From Crossaster papposus (taxonomy: Eukaryota > Echinodermata > Asteroidea > Velatida > Solasteridae), in NCBI GenBank assembly GCA_037893245.1, contig JBAIAA010000318.1:682001-746000 (forward strand): a stretch of DNA of 64,000 bases. Direction: 5' to 3'. Positions 24,101 through 37,400 of this stretch are shown piece after piece; positions within the stretch are counted from its first letter, which is position 1, and each line of letters begins with the position of its first letter. The notes beneath the pieces are model-generated. The model saw only the letters and a program-made list of their open reading frames with translations, was not told the DNA's origin and searched no databases. Position numbers and translations under genes: made by a program.

Positions 24101-27100
24101 ATGATGTTTTATTAATTTGCTAATTTACTGATTGAAATGCCCTCAATCCCTGGGCATTTGGTATTTGCTATATAGTCAGGCAGATTGGTAAAAAAAACGT
24201 TCAATCAAAACGATAAAAGCAATTGGCACACGATCATAGTGCGTCATGAGAAATCGCAGATTTGTCCTTTAAGAATATAAAGGTAGAATAACAAGCAATT
24301 ATACCTATATTTTTTGTAAAGGTCAAATCACCGATGGCCTGATGACCTTACAGCCAATTTTTTTTTTCTCGTGAAATACTCCGACTGTGTGCCATATTTC
24401 ATTTTTTTGTTGATAAGGTGAACAATTCTATCTTTATGTGAAACAATCACAGGCTTTTCAATGCTGGTTCAGATAGTCATCTTACCACAACTCAGACTGT
24501 GTCTTTGAGGATCACTTCTTTCGTCCCGATAGTCTTGGCGTAAATCGTCTTACTATCTTACTAACTTTAATTCACCGATAGCAAAAGTTCTACCGAAGAA
24601 GTTACTTTACGAAATGTATCATGTATCTTAGCTTTCAGATTATACAAAACCGTTGAAAACATGGCGGCATAAAATAAAATATAGCGTGTCGACACAGCCG
24701 ATGTAGTCTACGTGGCAGCTTATAGAGTTACTGACTATCCTGGCTATATAAATGGCAAAACACTCGCAAAGATAGATCGATCAATCAGTTCTTGTGTTAA
24801 ACATCCTAATCTTCGGCTGGCCACTTCGCGTTTCCATAATTATAGAGAAATAAGCTTCCACCACGACATACTCTCTCAGCCTGGGATTGAATAATTATTA
24901 GAATATACACAAATCTTGTACGCGTATGCAAATGAAGAAATGTTCTGGTGCCTGGATGTGCTAGTAAATACTCCAAATCTGAAGCATTCACTCCTTGTTA
25001 TTCATACCAAATGAAGCATTATGCTAATATTCTAGCAAATGCTAAAAAGCAAAAAGTAAATGCTGTGTTTGTTTTCAGCAAATGCTTTCTCAGTTAAAGC
25101 ATTTGCTTCATTTTTAATCATACAGATGCTAGTAAAAGCTTAAAAATTGGTAGTAAATACAAATGCTAGTTTTCAAAATGGAACATGGGGGGTTGTTTCT
25201 TATTTAGTAGAGGGAATGCGATAATTCACATCGAATAGTAAAATACCTAATACACGTCTCTGTATCAGAATACAGGAAGCGAGTTGTTCACGGCCAGGGC
25301 TAATTACTATTAGAAACAGGGTTTAAAATACAGTAATACAGTAAGCGCTAGTTTGGTTGGAATATGGCCGAACTCTCAGCCCAAGTTGAGATATCAAGTT
25401 TTACCAGTGATTTACATGATCTAAATAAAGCCTTGTCACCTCAGTATACACGTACGATTAAAGGTAGGATACACCACTGGTAACTTGCTTGAATTATCAT
25501 GAATGGGTGGATTTGGGTGGGTAGTATTTTATAGTAAATATCGTTTACTGTCGACCTGTCCGAAGTTTTACAATCATGGATGCTGAGAAAGACAAGAAAA
25601 ACGGCGTTCGTTTTCAACCGGCGTCGGGCAGTTGTTCCTATGTTGAAATTGATAATCTGCAAATGGTGTATCCTATACCTTTAAAGGGTATGTTTAACCA
25701 TGGTTTCACACACTTCGATCGAAACATTTTGCAATGATCGAAAAGATGTTCAGATGCAAAGTAACAAGCATATTCAATTTGAGGCTGTCACTTAACAGAA
25801 TAAACTGTTTGAGGTCAGCCAAGCGTTCTGTGTTTGCGAAGTGCTCATATCAGATTGGACATAATGGTGAAGTAAAACGAAATAACATTTTGATTTTGCA
25901 TGGTGGAGACTAGACTTAGAAAGATTTACGGTAACACCATGTGAACGGATCTTTTTTGAGAAGAAGTAGGGTTGTTCTGATCAAAACCTGGTGTTTTTTT
26001 CAGAACCACCCTACCTCTTCTCAAAAAAGATCCGTTCACATGGTGTTACCGCAAATCTTTCTAAATGCATACAAACTGTTCATCATTACATAGTCTTTCC
26101 CACCGTAGAACAGTATAGCCAACCTCAGTCTGCTCTACTTGTGACCAACTCTGCAAAAAATGAGTCTGATGTGTTAATATTTGTTTTGCAGTTGGTCAGA
26201 CAAATCAGAAAATTAGCTTTTATTTGATATATGGCACAACTCGGTACTGTAATGCATTGGTCTTTAAATTATGTTGAAATGTGCTTTTTATCCATTATAA
26301 TTAAAAAAGCTTTGTACAGAGATGAAGATTTAAAACTGTAGTGCTTCATTAGCTGCTATGATAGGAGAAAAACCCTTATTAAATCTGCTTTAGGGATCAA
26401 AACAAATTTTGCAATCGATCAGATCTGAAAATAAAGATATCAGAGAAACCAACATTTCATAAAATAAATAAACCATTTGTTGATAGAAAAAATTGTCTCT
26501 GATATTAAATAGCCCTGTATGGGAAAAGGTATTTTTGCAGAGTGGGTCACATATTTTTAGTGGCGGATATCTGGTGGAGGGGTGCGGGATTGCACAGTAG
26601 CCCCGCCCCCACTATGTGGGTTTCTGAAGGAGATTTGGGTAGATTGACGCATACGCGGATTACCCGTGATCAATTTGCTTTAATATTCTTGCAAAAGTAT
26701 ACGCAAAACAACTAATTCTAAGTAAACTTGCACCAGCGGATCGGAAATGACAAATTTACCACACGGAATAACACACAACGCTACTTTTGCCGCCTTCCAC
26801 GCCAGGGTGACTTTGCAATTACTTGGACCCAGATCTCGGGATATTGGATTCGCTCTATTGCGTATGTATGACACTACTTTGCAAAATTGCCGGGTTTACC
26901 GCATGGGCGATTTTAATATAGCAAAACTCAAGGGTGATGTGTTATAGATGATGTGCCTCTGTTTACATCTGTATTCAAATGTGCCCGTCAATATGCGCAC
27001 GAATCATGTTTTACATAAATTTGGTTAAGAGATGACATAAGAGGTCACATAATTCAAAGGCGATCTGACCTGCGACGTCAGTCTTTAAGCAAATTTTATG

Positions 27101-30100
27101 TAAAACATGATGGGTGCGCATCACTGCCGGGCACATTTGAATACATCGTCTATACAGTGTTGTATTACATTGAATGGTGACTTCAATTCTTGTTTTAAGG
27201 GCCGGTGAGGGTGCTTGTTGTGTACCAGGGGCTTGCGAGTGAGACGGAGAGCACGGCTTCAGTGGAAACCACCACGAGGTAAAGGCAAATAAAACGACAA
27301 GGCAGGCAGATTACAATATTTTAGTGGATCGAGAGAAGAGTGATATGAGAGCTCCCCCCCCCCCCCCCCCCCCCCCCCATCCCCGTGCCCAGTTTGCTAT
27401 TTGTTTCCAAACGGTTGTGGTTTCCCATCTTCTGATTGGTTAATTACATGCAGATCTAATTAATACCTTGTTCTCCACGACACAAACCCAATTACTGTGT
27501 TCGATTACTTTCCCCGCGCTTACTCGGGTAAGCGCGACACTGTTCGATTTGACGCTCGTGTGGCTTATCGCGCTTACTCGAGCCTGGCCCTAGTAACCAG
27601 TTACTTGGGGAAGTATCCCTATAATACATGCTATGCTAATACATGGCTACCACGTCCAGCGATGCGCAAGCCGTGGTAAATTACACAATGAATTTGTTGT
27701 ATCGAAATTAGTCTGGGCGATGCGGTGACATTAATCTATTTTGAGAGTTTTTAAGGAAGGAAAATACATGTAATATCACTCTTGCATGTGGCCGAATGTA
27801 GTTGGGTGCCAGTTCTTGTTGTCGGTAACGATATACACACAAAAATCAATACATAAAGAAACAAAACACGTTTAGAATGTACATTGTATTTGTGATTTTT
27901 TGTATCTTCATTAAATTACCAATATTTTGTGTAATCAATAATAAATGAGTATTCTTCATTTTTGCAGCGTAGGGCCTCCCATAATTTGTTTAACCGATGG
28001 TGGTTGGCAATGTGCCAACCAGCCATTTATAACAACAAATATTATATGGTTTAAGTCATTTAGAGCATGTGTACTTTAACTTAAACATAACGCACAAAGA
28101 AAGCCAATTGGGTATTCCAACCGCACATGACTTTGTGTACAACACGATTCGACGGTTTTTCTCTCCCTACAAAAGTGGCAGATAAATGCACGCATGCTAT
28201 GGGGGACGTGGCAACGGAATCTGCATTCTGTGAAATGTTGTGTGCAATCGAAAAGACAATGGGAACTTTTGTTCTTACACACATTTTAGACATGCAAAAC
28301 GACTGGAAATACTTCACTGTCCAAACGGTTTTGATTTTTAAATGTTACTTCCGAACAAGACGATCTCTGAAAATGTTCTGATACCCGCTATGATTTTGCA
28401 CGAGTTACGATGAAATGTTTATCTCGAAAAAAAAAAAAATCGTCAAATCTTTATGTGCACATGCGCAGTTAAAATACCGATCTGGCTTATTGAAAAAGGT
28501 CGGTGTGTTTGCTGCCACCAAGGGCCTCAAATGACTTTTGATGCCCGCAGTATTTGCTCCGAGTCGCTATCGTCCAGTTATCGAGACGTGTCTTTACTCT
28601 CCAGCTCTTCGTTCGAGGCTGTTGCAAAAGTCAACAGTGGCATCTTGTCATGTAGCGTGCTGTCCGAAGGCCAGCCACTTGAAGTTGGGCTAGAATTCTC
28701 TCTGCAACATAAAATGGTAAATGGTCATCTCAGCTGGTCTTCGGAACCAATAGGGGACAATAGGCACTTTGGCGTGGCCTATGAAGGTTGTATAAAAAAT
28801 AATCCCAAAAATAATAAGTAATAGTAGGTCTGTGTTAGTAAAATCATGAAATTACATTTTTCAGAACTCCTTTTTTCAAGGAAAACCCCCTTATACTAAC
28901 CGATGTAGCGGTTTACGATGTTTGTATTATTCAGGAGCTGGTTGGTGTGTGAATGTACATTCATAAAAAAGAGCAATGGCAACTCATAAACATTATTAAA
29001 TGAACTATAAACAATTATAAAGAACGGCTTCCTCAACCAACTCGCCAATAGCATAGTTGGTAGAGAGGAGAACTATGGATCGAAAGATCTGTGGTTCAAA
29101 AGCGACTATCGTTAACGTTTATCTTTTTCTTCGACAAATTTTCTCATGGGTTATTTTAACCATAGAACAAGGTTCAAGGACAAACCGGGTTAGGTACATA
29201 AGTGCCTTGAAAGGTACAACAAGAACCGCTACACTGTTTAGTTTTTCGTGACTTCCCTTTTTCAAGTGTCGTGTTTTTTTCTCGACTTTCATGCACCCTG
29301 CAGCCATAGAGGACCGAGGAGCTTCGTTGTTGTAACATATCATTTTAATGTTGCCATTCATAACAATATACTATCATATAGAAATTGTCAGAAAATTCAA
29401 ATATTATAGAAAACACAAGTTGAAGATATAATACGTCATTTGCAGATATTGAAAAAAATTACTACCGAATTGTTAAAATAATTCCTACTTATTTAAAGGT
29501 AAATAGTGCTTCTAGGCATCTAGCATAATTCTATTTTGCTTGTAGTCTGGTTTAACACCAAGTTAAGATGAAACAGAGCAATTTGTAAACGTCGGGAAAT
29601 GTTACGGCCAGGGAACCAGTCTAGCTGGCTTGTACCTGTTTATATCACTGACCTCTATACATGGACAGATCATCATTGTTTCATTTTGAAGTCGGCATGC
29701 GGAGAAGTGCAACATGGCGGACCCACGACGTGACTCTGTGAGCCAATGAAATGTCCAGGTGTTGGTACGATACGTATTACGTAATGTTTATAAATACAAA
29801 ATGTACAGAATAAATCCGCTGACCTCCACACCCGGACATTTCATTGGCTCACAGCAGTGACGTCTCGGGTCCGCCATGTTGCACTTCCAGTTCGCGCTGA
29901 CTTCAAGTGTTAGCACAGCAGAATATGGACAATGGTCCGTCCAGGTGTAGAGGTCAGTGGTTTATATCAATTGTTAGCAATTGCGAACTAACTAAATATG
30001 GTAAAATGTGGATAGTTTTAAAACAAAAGCCGATCAGCCGATCAACGCTGATCAGCCGACCAGCGTTGGAAATTGATATAAAAAATACCACTTTCCTTGA

Positions 30101-33100
30101 AAATGACGGCACACCAGATGCCATAATTTTACAGGATGCTTTAGACTGTCATTTACCAACATCCCAGTAAGGTATTTCATAATAATTTGGTATTTTGTTA
30201 ATGTTTTCAAATGTTGTATATTATCTTTAACACGAAAACATCAAATGCAAAGCTGGTGAACCATTCTTTCGATACAAGATCACTGATAATATTGTCCATG
30301 CTCGCAATTTTACCATAGTACTAATAAATCCTTTTTTTTTCTTAGATTGCTTTTTGAACTCCAATTTTGATCGGCAATACATTTTTGGCAAATAAATTTT
30401 GATCGGCAATAACTAACTTACTAGTGTAGAGCTTTAGTTACTTATGTGTTTTTCATAGTTGATACAGATTCGTTTGGTTGTATTCATTTATCTTGTGCCG
30501 GTTTCTTGTTGCTTCCTTTCCTAAAAATCTATTACACTTAATTAGCACTCAGGGAGACAAATTAACGTAAGTTTTTTAGGTACTAAGGAGAAAGTGACAC
30601 ATAGGGAGACTTGTCAGTGTCTCCCTAAGTGTCTAGCTACCTTAACAAACGATAGTTGGAAGTTATTTTTGCTCTAGAACGACAGATTGGGGTCTAAATA
30701 GCATAAATCTCGAAGATCTTAGAGAAAGGGGTTAAGGTAAACAAGTTAGGACTTGTTTAAGTTTGTGTACATCCCTATGGGGTTGTCTCCCTAAGTGTCG
30801 GCGTTTTTTTGTAATTATTATTATTTTTTTATTATTATTCATTATTATAGAGGTGGGAGGAAAACCCACGAAGTCATGCAGGGACTGAAAACCCAATCCA
30901 CATATTGGCCCAGGCCGGATTCGAACCCGGGTCACAGCGGTGAAAGGCAAAGAAAGAGCCGCTACGCCAACCTGACATGATGAAAAGAAATCTCATCAAT
31001 AAAAATCATAAATATTTTATATTATCTATAATTCCCCCACAGGATGCTGCAGTTGGGCTTGAAGATAAGATTGTGACTCGTCAGTGTAGCTTCTGGAATA
31101 CAACGCAAAAGTAAGCTGCCGTTTATGGAATAGTATATAACTTTTCTAGTCGTTGTATGGTCATTTTTAACAATGGAAACCAGGGTTTGTATAATTAAAT
31201 ACAAGAACGACAACGGAGGGACCGGGAGCCAGTCTATAGTGCGACATTCGAACCAGCATAAAACCGTGAGTCAATTTCATAAAACATGTAAGCACACAAA
31301 TTTAGCTTAGCATGAAAATTCTTCTTTGGCAAAAACAGAGTTACAAATCAAATATTCAGGTAATGTTTATTGTTTGTGGCTGGTACTCAGTTGGGTTTTG
31401 CTTGGCATGAAAGGTACATGGATTTTCGGCTGGCAACCTGTTTTCACTTAATAACAAAACTGTTTGTGCCAAGCAATTATTTGTGCCTATACATGTTTTA
31501 TGAAATTGGCTCCAGCTCATTAATGGTTCCTTATTGGTTCGTAATATCATGACGTCACATCTGGTTCGATCGGACAATAGAAAGCAAAGGATCAGTTTAT
31601 GTTTGTTATGAATTATTAAGTGCAATATATGCAGTCACGGGTCTGTCGTGGTGGACAAATTCCTGAACACGCACAAAAGATCGAAATAAGTACACAAATG
31701 CAAACACAAGCTGCAACTATACATGCTAAATGATTTGATTTGTCCGACAAGATGATAATTTATTCCACAGGGAATGGTCAACCAATGGATGCCGTACTGT
31801 GGATGCAGATAGCACTGCCGCCTCCGGCTCCACGAAGACGAATTGTTTCTGTGGTCACAATACCAGCTTCGCTGTACTGCTGCAAGTCACGGAGCGTCCC
31901 ATTAATCCAACACAGGTAGGTACGGTGGAGGGAAACTAGCTTAAGAAAACACATGCGCAAACGATTGTAGCTTGCAAAATAGCCCGTGAGATAATCATTT
32001 TGCTCATGCATAAACGGGGGTTTGCGCATGCACGAACCATTTAACTATTAAACAAAAAAAATGCGTACTTTTTACCATCGCAATGGAATACTATAGAGAC
32101 GATTGGTAGCTGCAATAACACCAGTCCTTTTTGTAAAGCTTATACGCAAGTGCTCAAAGTTGGTGTGATATGCCTACCGGCAGTTTTGTATCGACTCAAC
32201 CAAAAAGAAAAAAAAGAAAGAAAGAGAAATACCGTGGTCGATTCCCCTGCGCTTACTTCCTTAAGCGCGACAACGTTCGATTTAAGATCGTTCGTTTACT
32301 ATTACTCTTACATCGAACACTCTAAAGGTGAGAATAGGACTAGTGAGTTTGCTGCCACCAAGCGTCTCAAAAGTCTCGCATATTAAACAAAACAATGACG
32401 TAGCCGGACAGCGTGTTTTGTTTACACACCACAGCGAAGGGTTTCTTGAAAGGAGACCAAAGTACTGATTATACAGTGCTTAATGTTCTCGGTGTCCTTT
32501 CCCTTTAATTACAATTGTCCCATATAATTTGGACTTAGAAAAGTAGGTTCTTGTGGATTGTTATTTTGTTGTTGTTTTCTAGAGCTCTTCGTAGTCTACT
32601 TTCAAGGGCGCATTAGGCGATATTTCTAGAAGAAACCTTTAACTTTAAAAAGAAGGACACCCTCCCCCCCAAAATAAAAATAAAAAATTGTTTTAATAAA
32701 CAAAACATTATGTAATACTCTTATTACATTTAAAATGAATTCTGTACATCCTTTTTCAGGGCAACGATCACGCCTTGAATGTGCTGAGCCTCGTCTTAGG
32801 AATTGTCTCGATTATCTGCCTCGCGTTGACGTTGATACTCTACGCTTACCTAAGGTCAGATTGTAATGATTTCTTATCTTAACTTTCCTTTTCCTGCTCC
32901 TGGTAAAACCATTCTGGGTCCAAGTTGTCACGCGAGGCCGGCGATGGCCTGTGTGTATGAGCGTTTGTGGCTAACCTAACTGTCTTTACACGAGTCGATC
33001 CGGGTGAGCTACGGATACACTCTTCGATAGCGACGTTATGCATGCGTGCGCATCCGCATCACATACATGCTACAATTCCTTGTTCTTGCGTGAAATGTGG

Positions 33101-34383
33101 TTACCATTAGCACATATTTTTCTGATATAGATTGTTTAGACTCTATAATTCGCGGTACACACTACTTAACAGACCCGAGTGAACTTAATAGTTTGACATT
33201 TGAAATCGCAGCACAGAATCTCACCAACGCTGGAGTTCTGCTCACCCGATATTGAATCGTGCTCGGGTTGGGTATCACTGCGAAAGGCGTTGATAATTGT
33301 ACAATAAAGGTTGCTAAAGATATACCATTTGTCAGTTGTGCATTTGTATCGTTTGAAGCAGCAAACATTCTCAAACTCTAAAGAATGGTGCTTGACAACT
33401 ATTCTGTTGAAGTCTTAGCTTGTGAATGCAGTATATTCCGAGACAAATAATAACATTATAAGATTTCAATTTTGAACCAACTACTATCACAAAAACGCGT
33501 CTCTGAGACGCATTTTTTGACTTCTTTGATTATTTTCTTCAAAATGAAAGCAAACCACAAGAAATAATTTCACAGGGAGTTTTCAATATCTTTCCATCAA
33601 GTCAGTTTTAACAATAAGTTGGTTGGGCACTTTTTGGGTAGATGCAAAAGGTATACTATCCCTTTAAAGTACATAGGCCTATACCACCATCTGCAGGTTT
33701 AGAATGAGCAATTTACCTATTAACTCCTACAAACTGTTTGGGTTTGTTTAATACTCGGACAGGCTGTTCAAGTTTCTTCAGATCAAGGTCCACGCCAATC
33801 TAGTCGCATCTCTGATGATTGCGCAGCTCCTGTTTCTAACCGGGATCAATGCCACCGAGAACCTGGTCAGTTTAACTTTCATCGTTTTGGTCTTTTTTCT
33901 GTTGGTTAATCATAATATTATATATGTTTAAACGGCCCATTAAACATGGACCAATCAGTTTCAAATGCATTTCCAGTTAAATTTTGTTTAGTTTGGTGCC
34001 TGACCCTTTTATTTTTACATATGAAACAAGATATAAAACAAAGGTACCCCCCCCCCCCCCCTATTTTGTGTTGGTCCTTGTATTCCAGGAATCCCGGGAA
34101 TTCTTGTATAGTTATAATTATAGGGGGGTTCGTTAGGTGTAGCAGTAGTTTGTGGTGTGTATACAGTTTAGTGACAACAAAGGGGTTGTATTTGCTTAAG
34201 TTTCACGTAAAACTACCAGCGAGTCCATTATATAGGTAATTTCAGTCACACCTGTTTGACCACACCTGCTGATCACTACAGATAGAACTCGGGTCAAGGA
34301 AGATCCTGTCCAAATTTGGTTGAAATCGGTCAAAGAATTTGGCAGATATTGAATTTGGCAGATTTTTTTGTGAGCGTTTGCCC

Positions 34384-34436
<53 letters not shown>

Positions 34437-37400
34437 ATTGAATTTTCCAATTGAACTTTATTTCAAAAACAAAGAAAAGTAAGTATACAAATAAAAAACA
34501 GGTTCAACTGGATAAATTACAAAATAAGTGCATATAGAAAAGAAAAACACCCCAAAAAGGGGGACTATTGAAAGTTCAACATTAATAAACCAAAACCAAA
34601 AATATAAACATATATTTATATCCTCGACAGTCACCCCCGCCAGAGGTAGTGAGTTCACTACATCTCACCAAAGTGAGCATGTTCATCAGCTACCCGCGAT
34701 TGGGATGAATGCGAGGGCATTTTCACAAAAAGATAATAATTATAAGGAAAAACAAATCGCCTTAAAACAACCAAGTGAGTTTATCGCCAGTAAGATCAAA
34801 AAGAGAACAATTATGATCCCATTTTTTGGTGAACTTATTTAAATTGTTATGAGATTGGTAATAGTGAAATTCGATGAGAATTTTGCATTTCAGCCGAAAA
34901 ATCCACACAATGAGGGGGTCGTTAAAAGACTGTGTCAAATAGAGGGAGTAGATAGTGGATTTTAAACTCATTATGAGATAATTAAAGACACAGACAGCCT
35001 CTTTCAATCGACTCCTGGCATATGGAAGTAGAGACCAATAAATATCAAAATTGAGAATTACGTCAGGAAGAATCCTATGTAGAAGAGCATGGAGAAGGTT
35101 GAGAACTGGTTGAATGATTGGGCACTCAATGAACAGATGAATAATAGTTCCTCTCTCATCACACCATCCACACAACGAGGAGATGTCCGGTTGAATGTGA
35201 TGCAGCACTGTCAGGCTAGGGAGAATGTTGTGGAGTAGTCGGAACTGGATGTTAGCTTCCCTTTTGGAGACTGGTAAGTGGTATATTTGCTTCCAAGGAA
35301 TGATTTGGGTGACGGGAATGACACCGTTTTTGTGCCAATATGTTAGTGTTGTTTCCTCCAAGAAATTGACTTGTTGGTTGATGTACCGATAGATTGTTTT
35401 GGAGGGAGAGTTTGTAATTATCAGATCCGGCTTGATTTTGATTTCTGGTTGTGGAGTTGGTATGGTGGGAATGTTGCGAAGATGAAAAGTTGAGAGGCGG
35501 TAACCGGTTGAGTTGAAGAGGTGAGGAAAGGCTCGCATGAAAATAGTTTGAAGATTGTTCAATTCAGCTTGAAGAGTTCTTGCAGAGGGAGGATGGAGGG
35601 TACGATCTCGGAAATACTGTGCAGAGTACCATTTACCGGAACTTCGGTCGAATGTGTCTCCCACTAGTTTGATTCCACATGCCAAGAGTCGAAACGAGAG
35701 GAGTGTTTGTTCAATTGGAATAAACTCACTTAAACAAATGGCATTTAAAGGTAAATTATAAACAAATTTAATGCAGTCGGGTTGTGTATCAATTCGAGCT
35801 TCCAAAGTCATCCAAGCACGTAAAATATCACCGTGGAAGGTTGGAAGATGAACCAAAAATTTGGGATCCAAGTGAATACAAAGGAGTTGAAAGTCAAAAT
35901 TTAATCTACGATATTGGTGGAGGTAATGTTTTAAAAATATATAAAAGGGATGAGTAGGATTTTTGATAAACTTTTGTATAACTGAAAACCGGTAGGTGAG
36001 CAAACGTGCTTGGAGACAGGTAAGTCCCATTCCTCCTTTCTCGGGGGATTGGTAAAGCAGATCTTTTTTTAGCCAGTGTCTTCCATCAGACCAAACAAAA
36101 TTGATTAGTTTGTTTTGAAGTTCTTTGAGAATGTGTTCGGGAGGAGAAAGAGCAGCAATTATATGGATAATTTGAGAAGTGGCTAATTGATTGGCTATGA
36201 GAACCTTACCCTTATAAGATAAATATTTGGACATACCTTTCCATCGAGATAAAACCTTGGTGAGTTTTTCCCGGCACATTTGCCAGTTGAGTTGGAAATA
36301 ATTATTGGTATTTCCCAACTGAATACCAAGAAACTTTAGACCTCGATTGTTCCAATTAAAACCAAGAGGGTGATCTGTTCTATTATTCCAAGAACCCACC
36401 CATAGTCCCTGAGATTTTTTGTAGTTCAAAGAAGCAGCAGAGGCCCTATGGTACAAAGAGTAAGCGTCTTCGACAACACGAAAACCAGTATCGTCGGTGA
36501 CGAAAATAGAAATGTCGTCAGCATAGGCGGTGACTGTTAGGGGAGTGTTACTTTCTGGCAAAGAAAAACCTTTGTTATGCAGATTACGTCTGAGAATGTG
36601 TAATAGAGGTTCAATGGCAATAGTATACAACAAACCAGAGAGCGGACACCCCTGTCTTATTCCCTTCTCAAAAGGGAAGGGGCAGGTAAGCGAACCAGAA
36701 ACTTTGATAAGACTCTCCGTTTGGTTGTACATTAGTTTAACATAGGAAATGAAATGATTACCAAAACCCATAGCTTGCATAGCACTGAACAGATACTCTT
36801 GATCGATATTGTCGAAGGCCTTTTTCTGATCCAGATTTAATACAGCTAAGGGAATATTATGATAATTCGCAAATAATAAAGTGTCTCTAATTAGATTAAT
36901 ATTGTCATAAAGAGATCGACCAGGAACAGTGTAGCTTTGATCAACGTGAATGACACTACTAATAACATCTTTAAGTCTATTAGCCAAAACCTTAGCCAAA
37001 ATTTTGTAGTCGACATTGAGCAAAGAGACAGGTCGCCAATTAGAGATGTCTAACAGATCTCCCTTTTTGGGGAGAAGAGTAATGATAGCTCTTCGACAGG
37101 AAATTGGTAAACAATTATCGCGAATAGAAGCTTCAAAGACGAACATGAGATCTTCCTTTAGGATGGGCCAAAAGTGTTGATAAAACTCAGAGGTAAGGCC
37201 GTCGAGCCCAGGGGACTTGTTTTTACCGAGTTGTTGAGCTGCAATGTCGACTTCTTCATATGTTATTGGACGATCACAGTCTTGTGCTTGAGATGGGTCC
37301 AGGGTAGGTAAATCATCAAAAATGGTAGCCTGAGCGTCTTTATCAATGTCGACTCGACTATAAAGATCTCTGTAAAAGCTCAAAATGTGGGATTTAATTT

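Noticed and set aside
28127..28381. 84-codon + strand frame before exon 9
   Set aside because: No splice link in phase to exon 8 or 9 and no GAIN-like pattern; the exon 9 acceptor at 28550 explains the coding signal better.
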